Assembly: GCF_009766105.1 (NCBI RefSeq)
Contig: NZ_LMUH01000009.1
Location: 275,428-339,427 of the forward strand
Origin: Granulicella sp. S156
Lineage (GTDB): Bacteria > Acidobacteriota > Terriglobia > Terriglobales > Acidobacteriaceae
Length of the DNA stretch: 64,000 nt
Reading direction: 5' to 3'
The position numbers were made by a program, and so were the translations under genes. Within the stretch, counting starts at the first letter, position 1. Every line of letters begins with the position of its first letter. This document shows positions 50,598 through 59,374 of the stretch, piece by piece. The notes under the pieces are model-generated. The model had not been told where the DNA came from. It saw only the letters and a program-made list of their open reading frames with translations, and made no database searches.

Positions 50598-50775
50598 TAG
50601 TGGCTATTCCGAGGTTTCTCCGCAAGGAGAATCAAAAGGGAATCTGGTGAGAATCCAGAGCTGCCCCGCAGCGGTATGCAGGTACGAAAGCCCAAGATGA
50701 CACTGGAGCCGTAAGGCACTGGGAAGTCAGGCGATTAGGTCCAAACCTGCAAGTCCGAAGACCTGCCACGGAAAT
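50598..50775 (+). ncRNA. Cobalamin (adenosylcobalamin) riboswitch
   Basis: The conserved blocks of the class I cobalamin aptamer occur in order: AAAAGGGAATCTGGTG, GAATCCAGAGCTGCCCCGC (the usual GGTG..AATCC..GCTGCCCCGC core), CACTGGGAAGTCAGG, and AAGTCCGAAGACCTGCC at the 3' side. A transcription terminator follows before the ribonucleotide reductase gene. When cofactor B12 is plentiful the RNA should fold to stop transcription of the B12-independent enzyme. Confidence 0.92.
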
Positions 50776-50792
50776 AATTCGCTCGCGCTTCC

Positions 50793-50834
50793 GAGGGGAG
50801 GCGAGGTAGCAACGGCCTGTTCCTCCTCTTTTTT
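50793..50834 (+). terminator. Riboswitch expression-platform terminator
   Basis: GGGGAGG (50795-50801) pairs with CCTCCTC (50822-50828) at six of seven positions and is followed by six T (50829-50834). Lying between the aptamer and nrdA, it is probably the switchable terminator. Confidence 0.6.
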
Positions 50835-50901
50835 GATCTTTTGATCTTTGAGGACAGCCGCTGTTTCTTCGCACCCTTCTGAGGCCAAGGAGATCTATCC
50901 G

Positions 50902-53373
50902 ATGGCCACGACCACAAATATCAACGCTCCAACCAGCGTCCAGACCAGCCTCTCCGACATCAATCCTGGCTTTCCCGTACGGGAAGAGACTCCGGTGATG
51001 CACGTCCGAAAACGAAACGGTGCGTTGGAGCCCGTGGACGTGAACAAGATCGTGCGCGCGGTACAGCGCTCCTCGGACGGCCTGTCGCATGTCGACGCCA
51101 TCCGTGTGGCGTCGAAGACCATCGGCGGCCTCTACGATGGCGCCACGACCCGCGAGTTGGACACCATCTCCATCGATACGGCAGCGTCTCTGATCTCCGA
51201 AGAGCCGCAGTACTCGCGGCTTGCTGCGCGCCTATTGCTGGCGACCATTGTGAAGGAGGTCTCCGCGCTTAACCTTCACTCGTTCTCTCAGGCCATCGCC
51301 TACGGACATCAGGAGGGCGTCGTCTCGAAGGCTACCGCGGAGTTCGTGCAGACCCACGCGCGCAAGCTGAACCATGCCATCGACGACAACTTCTCCGACC
51401 GCTTCGAGTACTTCGGCCTGCGCACCGTGTATGACCGCTATCTGCTGCGCGATCCGATCTCCCGTAGCATCATCGAGACCCCGCAGCACTTCTTCCTGCG
51501 CGTCGCCTGCGGGCTCGCGGGCACGCCGCATGAGGCCATCGAGTTCTACCGGCTGATCGCTTCGCTGGACTACATGCCGTCGTCGCCGACGCTCTTCAAC
51601 TCCGGCACCAAGCACGCGCAGATGTCATCGTGCTACCTGCACGACTCTCCGCTCGATTCGCTGGAGAGCATCTACGACACCTATAAAAATGTGGCCATGC
51701 TCTCCAAGTTCTCAGGCGGCATCGGGCTGGCGTTCCATCGCGTGCGCTCGGAGGGTTCGCTCATCCGCGCGACCAATGGGCTCAGCAACGGCATCGTTCC
51801 GTGGCTCCGTACGCTCGATAGCTCCGTCGCCGCCGTCAATCAGGGCGGCAAGCGCAAGGGAGCCTGCTGCGTCTATCTCGAACCCTGGCACGCTGATATC
51901 GAGTCGTTCCTCGAACTCCGTGAAAACACGGGTGATGGCGCTCGCCGTACCTATAATCTCAATCTCGCGAACTGGATTCCCGACCTCTTTATGCAGCGCG
52001 CTGAGGCCGATGGCCTATGGTCGCTCTTTGATCCAAAGGACGTCCCTCAATTTCCCGACCTGTATGGCGATGCCTTCACCGAAGCCTACGAGAAGGCCGA
52101 AGCTGACAAGATCTACCATCGCCAGATCAAGGCCCGTGATCTGTACGCACGCATGATGCGTTCACTCGCCGAGACCGGGAATGGCTGGATGACGTTCAAG
52201 GACGCCACCAACCTGAAGTGCAACCAGACCGGAAAGCCGGGCAACGTGGTTCATCTTTCGAACCTCTGCACGGAGATCACCGAAGTCACCTCCAAGGACC
52301 AGACCGCGGTCTGCAATCTCGGCTCCATCAATCTCGCGCGGCACGTCATCGCCGATGCCAACGGAGATGCCAGCTTCGACTTCGAGAAGCTCGGCGCAAC
52401 CGTTCGCACGGCAATTCCGATGCTTGATCGCGTTATAGACATCAACTACTACCCCGTCGCTCAAGCGGCCAGCTCCAACGCGCAGTGGAGGCCGGTCGGC
52501 CTCGGGCTGATGGGTCTGCAGGACGTCTTCTTCCAGTTGCATCTGCCGTTTGATTCGGTGGAGGCGCAGGCGCTCTCCACGAAGATTCAGGAAGAAATCT
52601 ACTTCCACGCGCTTACGGCTTCGTGCCTGCTCGCGGAAAAGGAAGGACCACACCCAACCTTCAACGACACTCGCCTCGCGCAGGGCCACCTTCAGTTCGA
52701 CCTTTGGAATGTAACGCCCGCTGATACTGCCCGTTGGGACGCCTTGCGCGCGCGCATCGTACAGTTCGGCGTGCGCAACTCGCTGGTCATCGCCATCGCG
52801 CCGACCGCAACGATCGCCTCCATCGTTGGCTGCTATGAGTGCATCGAGCCTCAGATCTCCAACCTCTTCAAGCGCGAGACGCTCTCGGGCGAGTTCCTCC
52901 AGGTCAACCGCTACCTGATCGATGAGCTGAAGCTGCGCGGCCTGTGGACCGAGGAGATGCGCATGCGCCTCAAGCTCTCCGAGGGCTCCGTGCAGGACAT
53001 CGCCGAGCTGCCCGACGATCTCAAGCAGCTCTACCGCACGGTGTGGGAGGTCCCCATGCGTTCGCTGATCGACATGGCCGCCGCCCGCAACGCGTACATC
53101 GACCAGTCGCAGTCGCTGAACCTCTTCGCCGAGTCGCCCAACATCGGCAAGCTCTCTTCGATGTATATGTACGCCTGGAAGAAGGGCCTGAAGACGACAT
53201 ACTATCTGCGCTCGCGTCCTGCTACGAAGATCGCCAAGGCCACGGTGACGAACACCAGCACCCGTGCTGGAGCGGCCACCTCGAACGCTCTTCCTGCCGT
53301 AGCCGCCGTCTCCACCGAAGCAGCCATAGCCTGCTCCCTCGAAAACCCCGAGTCCTGCGAAGCCTGCCAATAG
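50902..53373 (+). CDS. nrdA: Ribonucleoside-diphosphate reductase, class Ia large subunit
   Basis: The 823-residue large subunit reduces ribonucleotides to deoxyribonucleotides for DNA synthesis. An N-terminal ATP-cone (VRKRNGALEPVDVNKIVRAVQRS ... DTISIDTAASLI) gives allosteric control. The active-site cysteines are in KHAQMSSCYLHD, HLSNLCTEITEV (N, C and E of the radical site) and QTAVCNLGSINLARH. A Tyr pair near MYMYAWKKGLKTTYYLRS carries the radical, and CSLENPESCEACQ at the end is the re-reducing Cys pair. The ATG at 50902 follows AAGGAGA. It is controlled by the cobalamin riboswitch upstream and is read with nrdB. Confidence 0.95.
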   Translation: MATTTNINAPTSVQTSLSDINPGFPVREETPVMHVRKRNGALEPVDVNKIVRAVQRSSDGLSHVDAIRVASKTIGGLYDGATTRELDTISIDTAASLISEEPQYSRLAARLLLATIVKEVSALNLHSFSQAIAYGHQEGVVSKATAEFVQTHARKLNHAIDDNFSDRFEYFGLRTVYDRYLLRDPISRSIIETPQHFFLRVACGLAGTPHEAIEFYRLIASLDYMPSSPTLFNSGTKHAQMSSCYLHDSPLDSLESIYDTYKNVAMLSKFSGGIGLAFHRVRSEGSLIRATNGLSNGIVPWLRTLDSSVAAVNQGGKRKGACCVYLEPWHADIESFLELRENTGDGARRTYNLNLANWIPDLFMQRAEADGLWSLFDPKDVPQFPDLYGDAFTEAYEKAEADKIYHRQIKARDLYARMMRSLAETGNGWMTFKDATNLKCNQTGKPGNVVHLSNLCTEITEVTSKDQTAVCNLGSINLARHVIADANGDASFDFEKLGATVRTAIPMLDRVIDINYYPVAQAASSNAQWRPVGLGLMGLQDVFFQLHLPFDSVEAQALSTKIQEEIYFHALTASCLLAEKEGPHPTFNDTRLAQGHLQFDLWNVTPADTARWDALRARIVQFGVRNSLVIAIAPTATIASIVGCYECIEPQISNLFKRETLSGEFLQVNRYLIDELKLRGLWTEEMRMRLKLSEGSVQDIAELPDDLKQLYRTVWEVPMRSLIDMAAARNAYIDQSQSLNLFAESPNIGKLSSMYMYAWKKGLKTTYYLRSRPATKIAKATVTNTSTRAGAATSNALPAVAAVSTEAAIACSLENPESCEACQ

Positions 53374-53407
53374 CAGCCAAATAACTCAGTAGAGCCACAA
53401 ATCCGGG

Positions 53408-53449
53408 TGCCCCATCTTCGCGACGGTTTCATCGTCGCTAAGGTGGGCA
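53408..53449. repeat. Intergenic hairpin repeat in the nrdA-nrdB gap
   Basis: TGCCCCATCTTCGCGACG pairs with CGTCGCTAAGGTGGGCA over an imperfect stem of about 17 bp with a 7-nt loop. It resembles the hairpin at 43461-43500 in order of blocks (CCCCA.C, CGAC, GTCG, AAGGTGGG). Confidence 0.6.
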
Positions 53450-53451
53450 TA

Positions 53452-53494
53452 GACGCAGAGCGCGATTCAAATGTTTGTGCCTCGCTTTGCGTCA
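53452..53494. repeat. REP-like hairpin element, copy 1
   Basis: GACGCAGAGCGCGATTCAAATG followed by TTTGTG and CGCTTTGCGTCA: the ends form an imperfect 11-13 bp inverted repeat. The same element recurs at 57659-57701 with only a few substitutions, showing a dispersed family. Confidence 0.7.
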
Positions 53495-53562
53495 TGGGTA
53501 TCGGGCGAACGCCCGACCGCACTCCCTAACTCACCACCGCTCCCCACCGAAAGCGAGCCCCA

Positions 53563-54603
53563 ATGTCCGAGCACACCACGCACTCCTCCGTCGCCGCACC
53601 CACACACATCCTTGATCCAGGCCTCTGCCTCACCCTGCGCCCTATGCGCTTCCCGGTCTTCTACGACATGTTCCGCGACGGCATCAAGAACACCTGGACC
53701 GTTGAAGAAGTCGACTTCCAGACGGATCTCGTCGACCTGAAGCAGCGCATTACGCCCGCAGAAGTTCACGTCATCCAGCGTCTGGTTGCCTTCTTCGCCA
53801 CCGGCGACAGCATCGTCTCCAACAACCTCGTGCTCAACCTCTATAAGCACATCAACTCGCCGGAGGCTCGGCTGTATCTTTCGCGCCAGTTGTTCGAGGA
53901 GGCCGTGCATGTGCAGTTCTACCTCACGCTGCTCGATAACTACGTCCCCGACCCCGATGAACGCGCAGCCGCCTTTGCCGCCGTGGAGAACATCCCATCG
54001 ATCAGCAAGAAGGCTGACTTTTGCATGAAGTGGATGGACTCCATCCAGCAGTTGGATCATCTGGAAACGCGCGAGCACCGCCGCCAGTTCCTGCTCAACC
54101 TCATCTGCTTTGCTGCCTGCATTGAAGGCCTCTTCTTCTTTGCGGCCTTCGCCTATGTTTACTTCTTCCGCTCCAAGGGCCTGTTGCACGGCCTGGCTGC
54201 AGGCACCAACTGGGTCTTCCGCGATGAGAGCTGTCACCTTGAGTTTGCGTTCGAGGTAGTCAACGTCGTCCGCGCCCAGGAGCCTGACCTCTGGGACGCC
54301 GAACTTGAAAAAGATATCGTCACCATGCTACACGAGGCTGTCGATGCCGAAGCGCAGTTCGCGGAAGATCTGCTCAGTGGCGGCGTAGCTGGCCTGTCTC
54401 TGCGCGACATGCGCCAGTACCTCGGCTATGTCGCCGATTCACGTCTGCAGCGCCTCGGTATCGCACCAGCCTTCAACGCAAAGAACCCCTTTAGCTTCAT
54501 GGACCTTCAGGACGTGCAGGAGCTTACCAACTTCTTCGAGCGCCGGGTTTCGGCCTACCAGAGCGCTGTGGTCGGCGAAGTCGGCTTCGGCGAAGACTTC
54601 TAA
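53563..54603 (+). CDS. nrdB: Ribonucleoside-diphosphate reductase, class I small subunit
   Basis: The 346-residue small subunit holds the di-iron centre and the stable tyrosyl radical that NrdA needs. The metal ligands and radical Tyr are in RQLFEEAVHVQFY (ExxHxxxY, with Tyr present, so the Tyr-radical type and not the Phe or chlamydial type) and the second ligand helix FRDESCHLEFAFEVV (ExxH). The N-terminal WTVEEVDFQTDLVDL supplies the first Asp ligand. The C-terminal tail (SAVVGEVGFGEDF) would dock on NrdA. It lies 190 bp after nrdA, and the gap contains two hairpin repeats. Confidence 0.95.
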   Translation: MSEHTTHSSVAAPTHILDPGLCLTLRPMRFPVFYDMFRDGIKNTWTVEEVDFQTDLVDLKQRITPAEVHVIQRLVAFFATGDSIVSNNLVLNLYKHINSPEARLYLSRQLFEEAVHVQFYLTLLDNYVPDPDERAAAFAAVENIPSISKKADFCMKWMDSIQQLDHLETREHRRQFLLNLICFAACIEGLFFFAAFAYVYFFRSKGLLHGLAAGTNWVFRDESCHLEFAFEVVNVVRAQEPDLWDAELEKDIVTMLHEAVDAEAQFAEDLLSGGVAGLSLRDMRQYLGYVADSRLQRLGIAPAFNAKNPFSFMDLQDVQELTNFFERRVSAYQSAVVGEVGFGEDF

Positions 54604-54841
54604 TAGTTTGTTGAGAGCTTGCTCTTGTTCTTGCTTTTGTTTTTCTGGTTGTCATTCCCGCAGGGAATCTGTTGTTGCTTTTGTCGTTGTTCTTGTTGTT
54701 GCTTTTCCGGAGTAGCAGCGGCCTTTAGGCCGCGGAACAAGGCAAATATTTCATGGGCTTTAGCCCTGGGCTCTTTGCTGGAATAAGCAAGAGGCACAGG
54801 GGCCAAAGCCCTTTTGGTTGGATCTTGTATCCGCAGTGCTG
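54604..54841. other. Low-complexity and hairpin spacer between convergent genes
   Basis: 54605-54710 is rich in TTGTT/CTTGC/CTTTTG words on the plus strand. 54718-54733 is a GCGGCC-TTTA-GGCCGC hairpin, and 54755-54766 is GGGCT-TT-AGCCC with a related GGGGCCAAAGCCC near 54797. It is probably a terminator plus repeat debris between nrdB and the histidine kinase. I see no gene. Confidence 0.55.
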
Positions 54842-56293
54842 CTACGCCAGCGGCAAAGTAAACGTAAACACAGAACCCTGCCCTGGCTGGCTGGTAACCG
54901 AAATCGTCCCATTGTGCGCCTCGATGATGGCCCGGCAGATCGCCAATCCCATCCCGGTTCCAGGGATATGGGCCGTCCGGTTACGAGCGCGATAGAGCTT
55001 GTCGAAGACAAGAGGCTGCTCGGCCGGATCGATACCGATACCGCGGTCGGCGATGCTGCAGAAGGCGCATTGTCCGTGCACTTCGGCGCTGATGTAGATC
55101 GGCTGTCCGGCGGAGGAGTACTTAGCCGCGTTTTCAAGCAAATTGGAGAGTACCTTCTCAATGCGGAGTGGGTCGGCGGAGACCCTTGGCATCTTGGCGG
55201 GGATTCTTTGGACGATCTCATGGTTCACGAGCTTGCTCGCAGTAGCCTCAATCGCTGCGTCGAGCATCTCGCCGAGCTGCTGTGGGCTTACGTCCATGCT
55301 GACCTGCTGGCTATCGAGCTGCGCCATCTCGACAGCCTCGGTGACTAGCTGATCGAGCCGTTCGCTGTGCTCGGCAATCTCCATCAGGCATCCACGCTGC
55401 GCCGCAAGACCCTGCGAATCGACCTCCAACAGTCTGTTGATGCAGGCTTTGATTGACGCCACGGGTATGCGCAGCTCATGCGTGATCGAGTCCAGGATCA
55501 TCGATCGTAACCGTTCGCTCTCCTGCGCAGCTTCAAAATGGGCGACCTCTTCCACCGCTCGTACGCGATCCAGGGCCACGGAGACCAGGCCTCCCAGCGC
55601 TTCGAGGGTCTGGGTGGAGAGCTTGACGCCACGCAGAATAAGAAGGCCCCGAGGCTTCACGCCTGTCCGCAAAGGCACGATCGCCTCGCCACCGGAGGTG
55701 ATGGTGACGCCAGGCGCATGGGCCAGCTCCTGCAACTCTGAGGTGTCGATGACCGTAGGCCAATCGATGCTGGAATTCGCTCCCGAGCGGTAGGTCCGGT
55801 TGCCCTCCAGCAGATAGAAGAGGACCGAGTTCGAGCCGGTGGCGAGCGTCACTGAAGCCGGAATAGAGTTCGTCAGCTGGGCGAGTTCTTCACTTTGCAG
55901 AAGTCCCCGGCTAAGGCTGTAGAGCATCTCCAACTCGGACTGCCGGGCGCGGGCATCGCGGGACTCCGTGCGGATGCGATGAGACAAGCGGCTCGCAAAG
56001 ACGGCGGTAATGAGAAACACGGCGAGAGCCACAAGGTTCTGAGGGTCCGATACCGTGAACTTGTAAATAGGCGGAAGAAAGAAGAAGTTGTAACAGATGG
56101 TGGCAGCGATCGACGCGCTGATCGAGAAGCGCAGGCCCCACTTTGCTGCAATGAACAGGATGAATAGCAGCAACGTGAGCGCGACGGTCGTCTGATTGGC
56201 ATGCACTACGACCCTGTAGAACGTTACAATTCCGGCGAGGCAGACTGCGGCGCCAATGTAACGCACGATAGTGATAAGCCGTTTCGAGTTCAC
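54842..56293 (-). CDS. kdpD: KdpD C-terminal half: DUF4118 membrane domain plus histidine kinase
   Basis: A 483-residue sensor kinase. Residues about 10-105 hold the four-helix DUF4118 membrane domain of KdpD (FYRVVVHANQTTVALTLLLFILFIAAKWGLRF; YNFFFLPPIYKFTV). A GAF-like region follows, then HisKA with the phosphorylated His272 (DSITHELRIPVASIKA) and HATPase with N, G1 and G2 boxes (NLLENAAKYSS; DRGIGID; GTGMGLAICRAIIEAH). The N-terminal KdpD domain and the USP domain of the classical 890-residue protein are missing here and are encoded by the divergent gene next door. It probably phosphorylates KdpE, which is not in the window, and so controls kdp. Confidence 0.92.
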   Translation of the reverse strand: MNSKRLITIVRYIGAAVCLAGIVTFYRVVVHANQTTVALTLLLFILFIAAKWGLRFSISASIAATICYNFFFLPPIYKFTVSDPQNLVALAVFLITAVFASRLSHRIRTESRDARARQSELEMLYSLSRGLLQSEELAQLTNSIPASVTLATGSNSVLFYLLEGNRTYRSGANSSIDWPTVIDTSELQELAHAPGVTITSGGEAIVPLRTGVKPRGLLILRGVKLSTQTLEALGGLVSVALDRVRAVEEVAHFEAAQESERLRSMILDSITHELRIPVASIKACINRLLEVDSQGLAAQRGCLMEIAEHSERLDQLVTEAVEMAQLDSQQVSMDVSPQQLGEMLDAAIEATASKLVNHEIVQRIPAKMPRVSADPLRIEKVLSNLLENAAKYSSAGQPIYISAEVHGQCAFCSIADRGIGIDPAEQPLVFDKLYRARNRTAHIPGTGMGLAICRAIIEAHNGTISVTSQPGQGSVFTFTLPLA

Positions 56294-56420
56294 TGTGAGA
56301 TTCTACGACCAGGAGTTCTCCTGTAGGTATATCCCGAAGGGAATGGTCCATACGCCGTTTTTCCAAGGAGAGCGGCACTCGCTAAACTTATCCCGTGCGT
56401 AGAAACAGGAGAACGGCTCA

Positions 56421-57572
56421 ATGAACCCATGTGATGCGCCAAGAAAACGGCCTGAAGACTGGCTTGAATCCGCGGATCGCTCCGAGAACGCGGAGAAGAA
56501 GCGTGGGCTCTTCAAGATCTTTCTTGGCTATGCGCCGGGGGTGGGGAAGACCTTCAGCATGTTGAGTGAGGGTATCCGCCGCCAGAGCCGTGGCGAGGAT
56601 GTTGTCATTGGGATCGTCGAAACGCATGGCCGCGTTGGGACCTCTGAGGTAGCGGCGCAGATCAAGACCATCCCGCGCCGCGAGATTGACTACAAAGGAA
56701 CGCTCTTCTCGGAGATGGATGTCGACGCGATTCTGGCACGGCATCCTCAAGTGGCGTTGATTGACGAGCTCGCACACACGAATGTGGAGGGCAGCCGCTT
56801 TCAGAAGCGCTATGAGGATGTCTTCGCCGTGCTCGATGCCGGTATCGATGTGGTGACCACGGTAAACATTCAGCACGTCGAAAGTATTACGCCACGCGTG
56901 CAGTCGCTTACCGGCATCACAGTACGCGAGACCGTCCCGGATTGGGTGCTCGATCGGGCTGATGAAATCGTCATCAGCGATCTCACGCCCGAGGCGCTGG
57001 CGACACGTATGCGTCGCGGCGACATCTATCCGATGGAGCGCGTAGAGCGCGCTCTCTCCAACTTCTTTCGCCGCGGCAATCTGATTGCCCTGCGCGAGAT
57101 GGCCTTGCAGCGCGTGACGCGCGCCGTCGACCGCACGCTGGACGACTACGTAAAGCGCAAGCAGCTAGGCGGACATTGGACCGTTGCTGAGAAGGTCGCC
57201 GTCTGCATAAGTGCCAGTCCGGCCGCACGCGACCTGATTGCACGCGGCGCGCGACTTTCGCAGGGTATGGACGCGGAGTTCTACGTGTTGCACCTCGATA
57301 CGGAACGCGACCGCGAGCCGGAGGCCGCACGCACGCTCGACGACAACCTGCACTTCGCCCGGAACCTGGGTGCAAACATTGTGCACCTGAAGGGCTCGAG
57401 TGTTGCCAATGCAACAGCAGAGTTCGCCCGAGAAAATCGCATCACCCAGGTAATGTTCGGTCGCTCAGCGTTGACGGGACTTAAGAAGTATCTCTACTTT
57501 CTGGCGATCCAACAGTTCGCTGCCGCTGCCCCGCACGCCGATCTACACATCATTACTCAGAAGAGCCACTAA
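56421..57572 (+). CDS. KdpD N-terminal half: KdpD/USP cytoplasmic sensor protein
   Basis: A 383-residue protein equal to the cytoplasmic N-terminus of KdpD. The Walker A motif is FLGYAPGVGKTFSML (about 34-48), the Walker B-like segment is VALIDELAHTN, and QHVESITPRVQSLTGITVRETVP is typical of the KdpD domain (PF02702). A universal-stress-like domain ends it (EKVAVCISASPAARDLIARG ... ENRITQVMFGRSALTGL). The membrane and kinase domains are absent, so it must act in trans with the divergent kinase, probably as the ATP/c-di-AMP/K+ sensing part. AGGAG precedes the ATG by nine bases. The 127-bp gap between the two starts is the shared control region. Confidence 0.9.
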   Translation: MNPCDAPRKRPEDWLESADRSENAEKKRGLFKIFLGYAPGVGKTFSMLSEGIRRQSRGEDVVIGIVETHGRVGTSEVAAQIKTIPRREIDYKGTLFSEMDVDAILARHPQVALIDELAHTNVEGSRFQKRYEDVFAVLDAGIDVVTTVNIQHVESITPRVQSLTGITVRETVPDWVLDRADEIVISDLTPEALATRMRRGDIYPMERVERALSNFFRRGNLIALREMALQRVTRAVDRTLDDYVKRKQLGGHWTVAEKVAVCISASPAARDLIARGARLSQGMDAEFYVLHLDTERDREPEAARTLDDNLHFARNLGANIVHLKGSSVANATAEFARENRITQVMFGRSALTGLKKYLYFLAIQQFAAAAPHADLHIITQKSH

Positions 57573-57606
57573 GTAGCAAGAGCCCTTTTCGACCTTCCCA
57601 AACTCT

Positions 57607-57757
57607 GTCATCTCGACCGGAGGCGGCGCTTTTGCCGCCGTAGCGGAGAGACCTGCATGACGCAGAGCGCGATGCAAATGTTTGTGGCGCGCTTTGCGTC
57701 AAGACCTGCAGTTTGCTTGTGCATGCACTGTTGCAAGCGCAGGCAAACTGCAGGTCT
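57607..57757. repeat. Repeat cluster: GTCATCTCGACC block, REP-like copy 2 and long hairpin
   Basis: The 57573-57943 gap has no gene. 57607-57659 resembles the repeat at 17978-18021 and includes GGCGGC-N6-GCCGCC. 57659-57701 is the second copy of the GACGCAGAGCG element seen at 53452. 57702-57757 is a perfect 15-bp inverted repeat (AGACCTGCAGTTTGC and complement) with a 26-base centre that folds again (CTTG...CAAG). Confidence 0.7.
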
Positions 57758-57943
57758 CCTCGTTGAACATGACGAGAAAACCATCATGCAACCCCTTATG
57801 AAACCCTTATGCGCGTCGCTCTACGATAAAAGCGTGATGTTTCGTCGTGCCCAACTTATGCCATTAAGCTGCCGATATCTCTCGTACGGTTGCAGATCGG
57901 CGTTGCCGGCGGACGACATCCCTCCGGACAATCCCCCAATACT

Positions 57944-59362
57944 ATGAACGCCCCAGAGACTTGCTTTGTAGTTCCGACGCATCGATTGCGCGATGTAAGC
58001 GAAACAATTCACGAATACGACAAACATTTTTGGAAGAACGGTCATTCTCCACAAATGATCGTCTTCGACGACTCTACCCCTACCAATGTAGAGAAGTACT
58101 TCGGCAACCTGGAAAAGCTGAAGACCAACTCCGATCTGTTCTATGTAGGCCCCCGCGAAAAAGAAGAATTCCTTACGTACATCAACTCTCGCCTGCGTAA
58201 TAAGCGTTTGGAGCCACTGGTGAAGAACCTCTTTCGTCCCAGTTATGGTGGCAATCGAAACTACACCCTGATGTACTCTCTCGGGGGACTGATGGTTAGT
58301 TCGGACGACGACATGCGGCCGTATTCCTTGATGGAAGATAGCCCGGAATCGCTGGAGAACGATGAGATCAGTCGAGGCCGATTGCATAAGGTCGGCAAAA
58401 ATGGATACGCGCGAAAATCATTCGACATTATGTCCGCCTTCTCCGATGTCCTGGGAAAACCCGTCTCCGAGATTCCCGAAAACTATGAGCACGGAGATTT
58501 CCTGGTCGATACCGCAATGGACCTGGAGACCAACACCACCAATGGGCTTGTCGAAGACAATGCAACTGTTTTGCAACGAGGAAGAGTGTCCGACGATGCG
58601 GTCGTCAAGATGGCCCAGACCTTTCGGTCGGGCACGAATGACATCGATGCCATCGATTTCGTCGATATGTTTCTGAATGACGAAGAGCAAGTCAGCCTGG
58701 ATAGCTTGAACGATCTCTATGTCCTTGTGAACTTTCGTCCTGCGGTTACGAATAAAAACTGGCGTATGGACTGCGGTGTGGCAGGGTACGACAACACCTT
58801 TGGACTGCCTCCATTCTTTCCGACAAGACTGCGTTTTGAGGACTATATCTATCGTCTTTGGATTCAGCAGGAAGGTATCGTTGCAGCGCACGTAGATGCA
58901 GCGCAGCACCATACCAAGAGCAACTACATGCGCAATCCGCCGGCCTCTGAAGTGCTCAATGAAGAGATTGCCAACTTACTTAAAAGAAAGATCAAGTCTT
59001 CACTCTCCAGCGTGGATGAGCTAGGTATCACCTTCGGCTACACAGGAGAGGTCACCGCGCAGGATGCAGAGGAGATTCTGGAAAAGATCACCAGCCTCCA
59101 TCGCCGCGCGATCCATGCTGCCGAAACGGCGAAAAGCCAGGAGCGCATCGACGCGCTTCGTCTCTTTGCGGCCAATCTCGAAAAAGCATTCTATGGTTTC
59201 GAGCCGGATTTCTTCCAGCACAATCTACTGCGCATCGTCGATGATGCGATCGCTGTGATCAAGGCTTCTATTGAGCTTTGGCCCACGCTGGTAGAGATCT
59301 GCTACTTTCAGAAACTTCGCAACGGCCTTCCCATGTTGCACCTGGGTCGGGCGACACGGTAA
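57944..59362 (+). CDS. DxD-motif (GT-A-like) transferase, relative of the cluster protein at 22.9 kb
   Basis: About 472 residues. Motifs are VPTHRL near the start, VFDDST (40-45), GGNRN (102-106) and SSDDD (119-123), the last resembling a metal/nucleotide-sugar site. These match the protein at 22921-24774 in order, with the same 17-residue gap between the last two. It lacks the PqqD-like N-terminus. The C-terminal half (about 240-470) is mostly helical. The ATG at 57944 is chosen because the family start (TCFVVPTHR) follows; no clear ribosome-binding site is seen. The GT4 gene begins 12 bases after its stop, so the two probably make one glycoconjugate. Confidence 0.72.
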   Translation: MNAPETCFVVPTHRLRDVSETIHEYDKHFWKNGHSPQMIVFDDSTPTNVEKYFGNLEKLKTNSDLFYVGPREKEEFLTYINSRLRNKRLEPLVKNLFRPSYGGNRNYTLMYSLGGLMVSSDDDMRPYSLMEDSPESLENDEISRGRLHKVGKNGYARKSFDIMSAFSDVLGKPVSEIPENYEHGDFLVDTAMDLETNTTNGLVEDNATVLQRGRVSDDAVVKMAQTFRSGTNDIDAIDFVDMFLNDEEQVSLDSLNDLYVLVNFRPAVTNKNWRMDCGVAGYDNTFGLPPFFPTRLRFEDYIYRLWIQQEGIVAAHVDAAQHHTKSNYMRNPPASEVLNEEIANLLKRKIKSSLSSVDELGITFGYTGEVTAQDAEEILEKITSLHRRAIHAAETAKSQERIDALRLFAANLEKAFYGFEPDFFQHNLLRIVDDAIAVIKASIELWPTLVEICYFQKLRNGLPMLHLGRATR

Positions 59363-59374
59363 TCGAGGCAACAC

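Noticed and set aside
52162-53370. 402-codon minus-strand ORF inside nrdA
   Set aside because: Antisense shadow of nrdA, low complexity with no recognisable domain.
57702-57757. Possible CRISPR-like palindrome
   Set aside because: A single inverted repeat without regularly spaced copies; no CRISPR array or cas gene is visible in the window.
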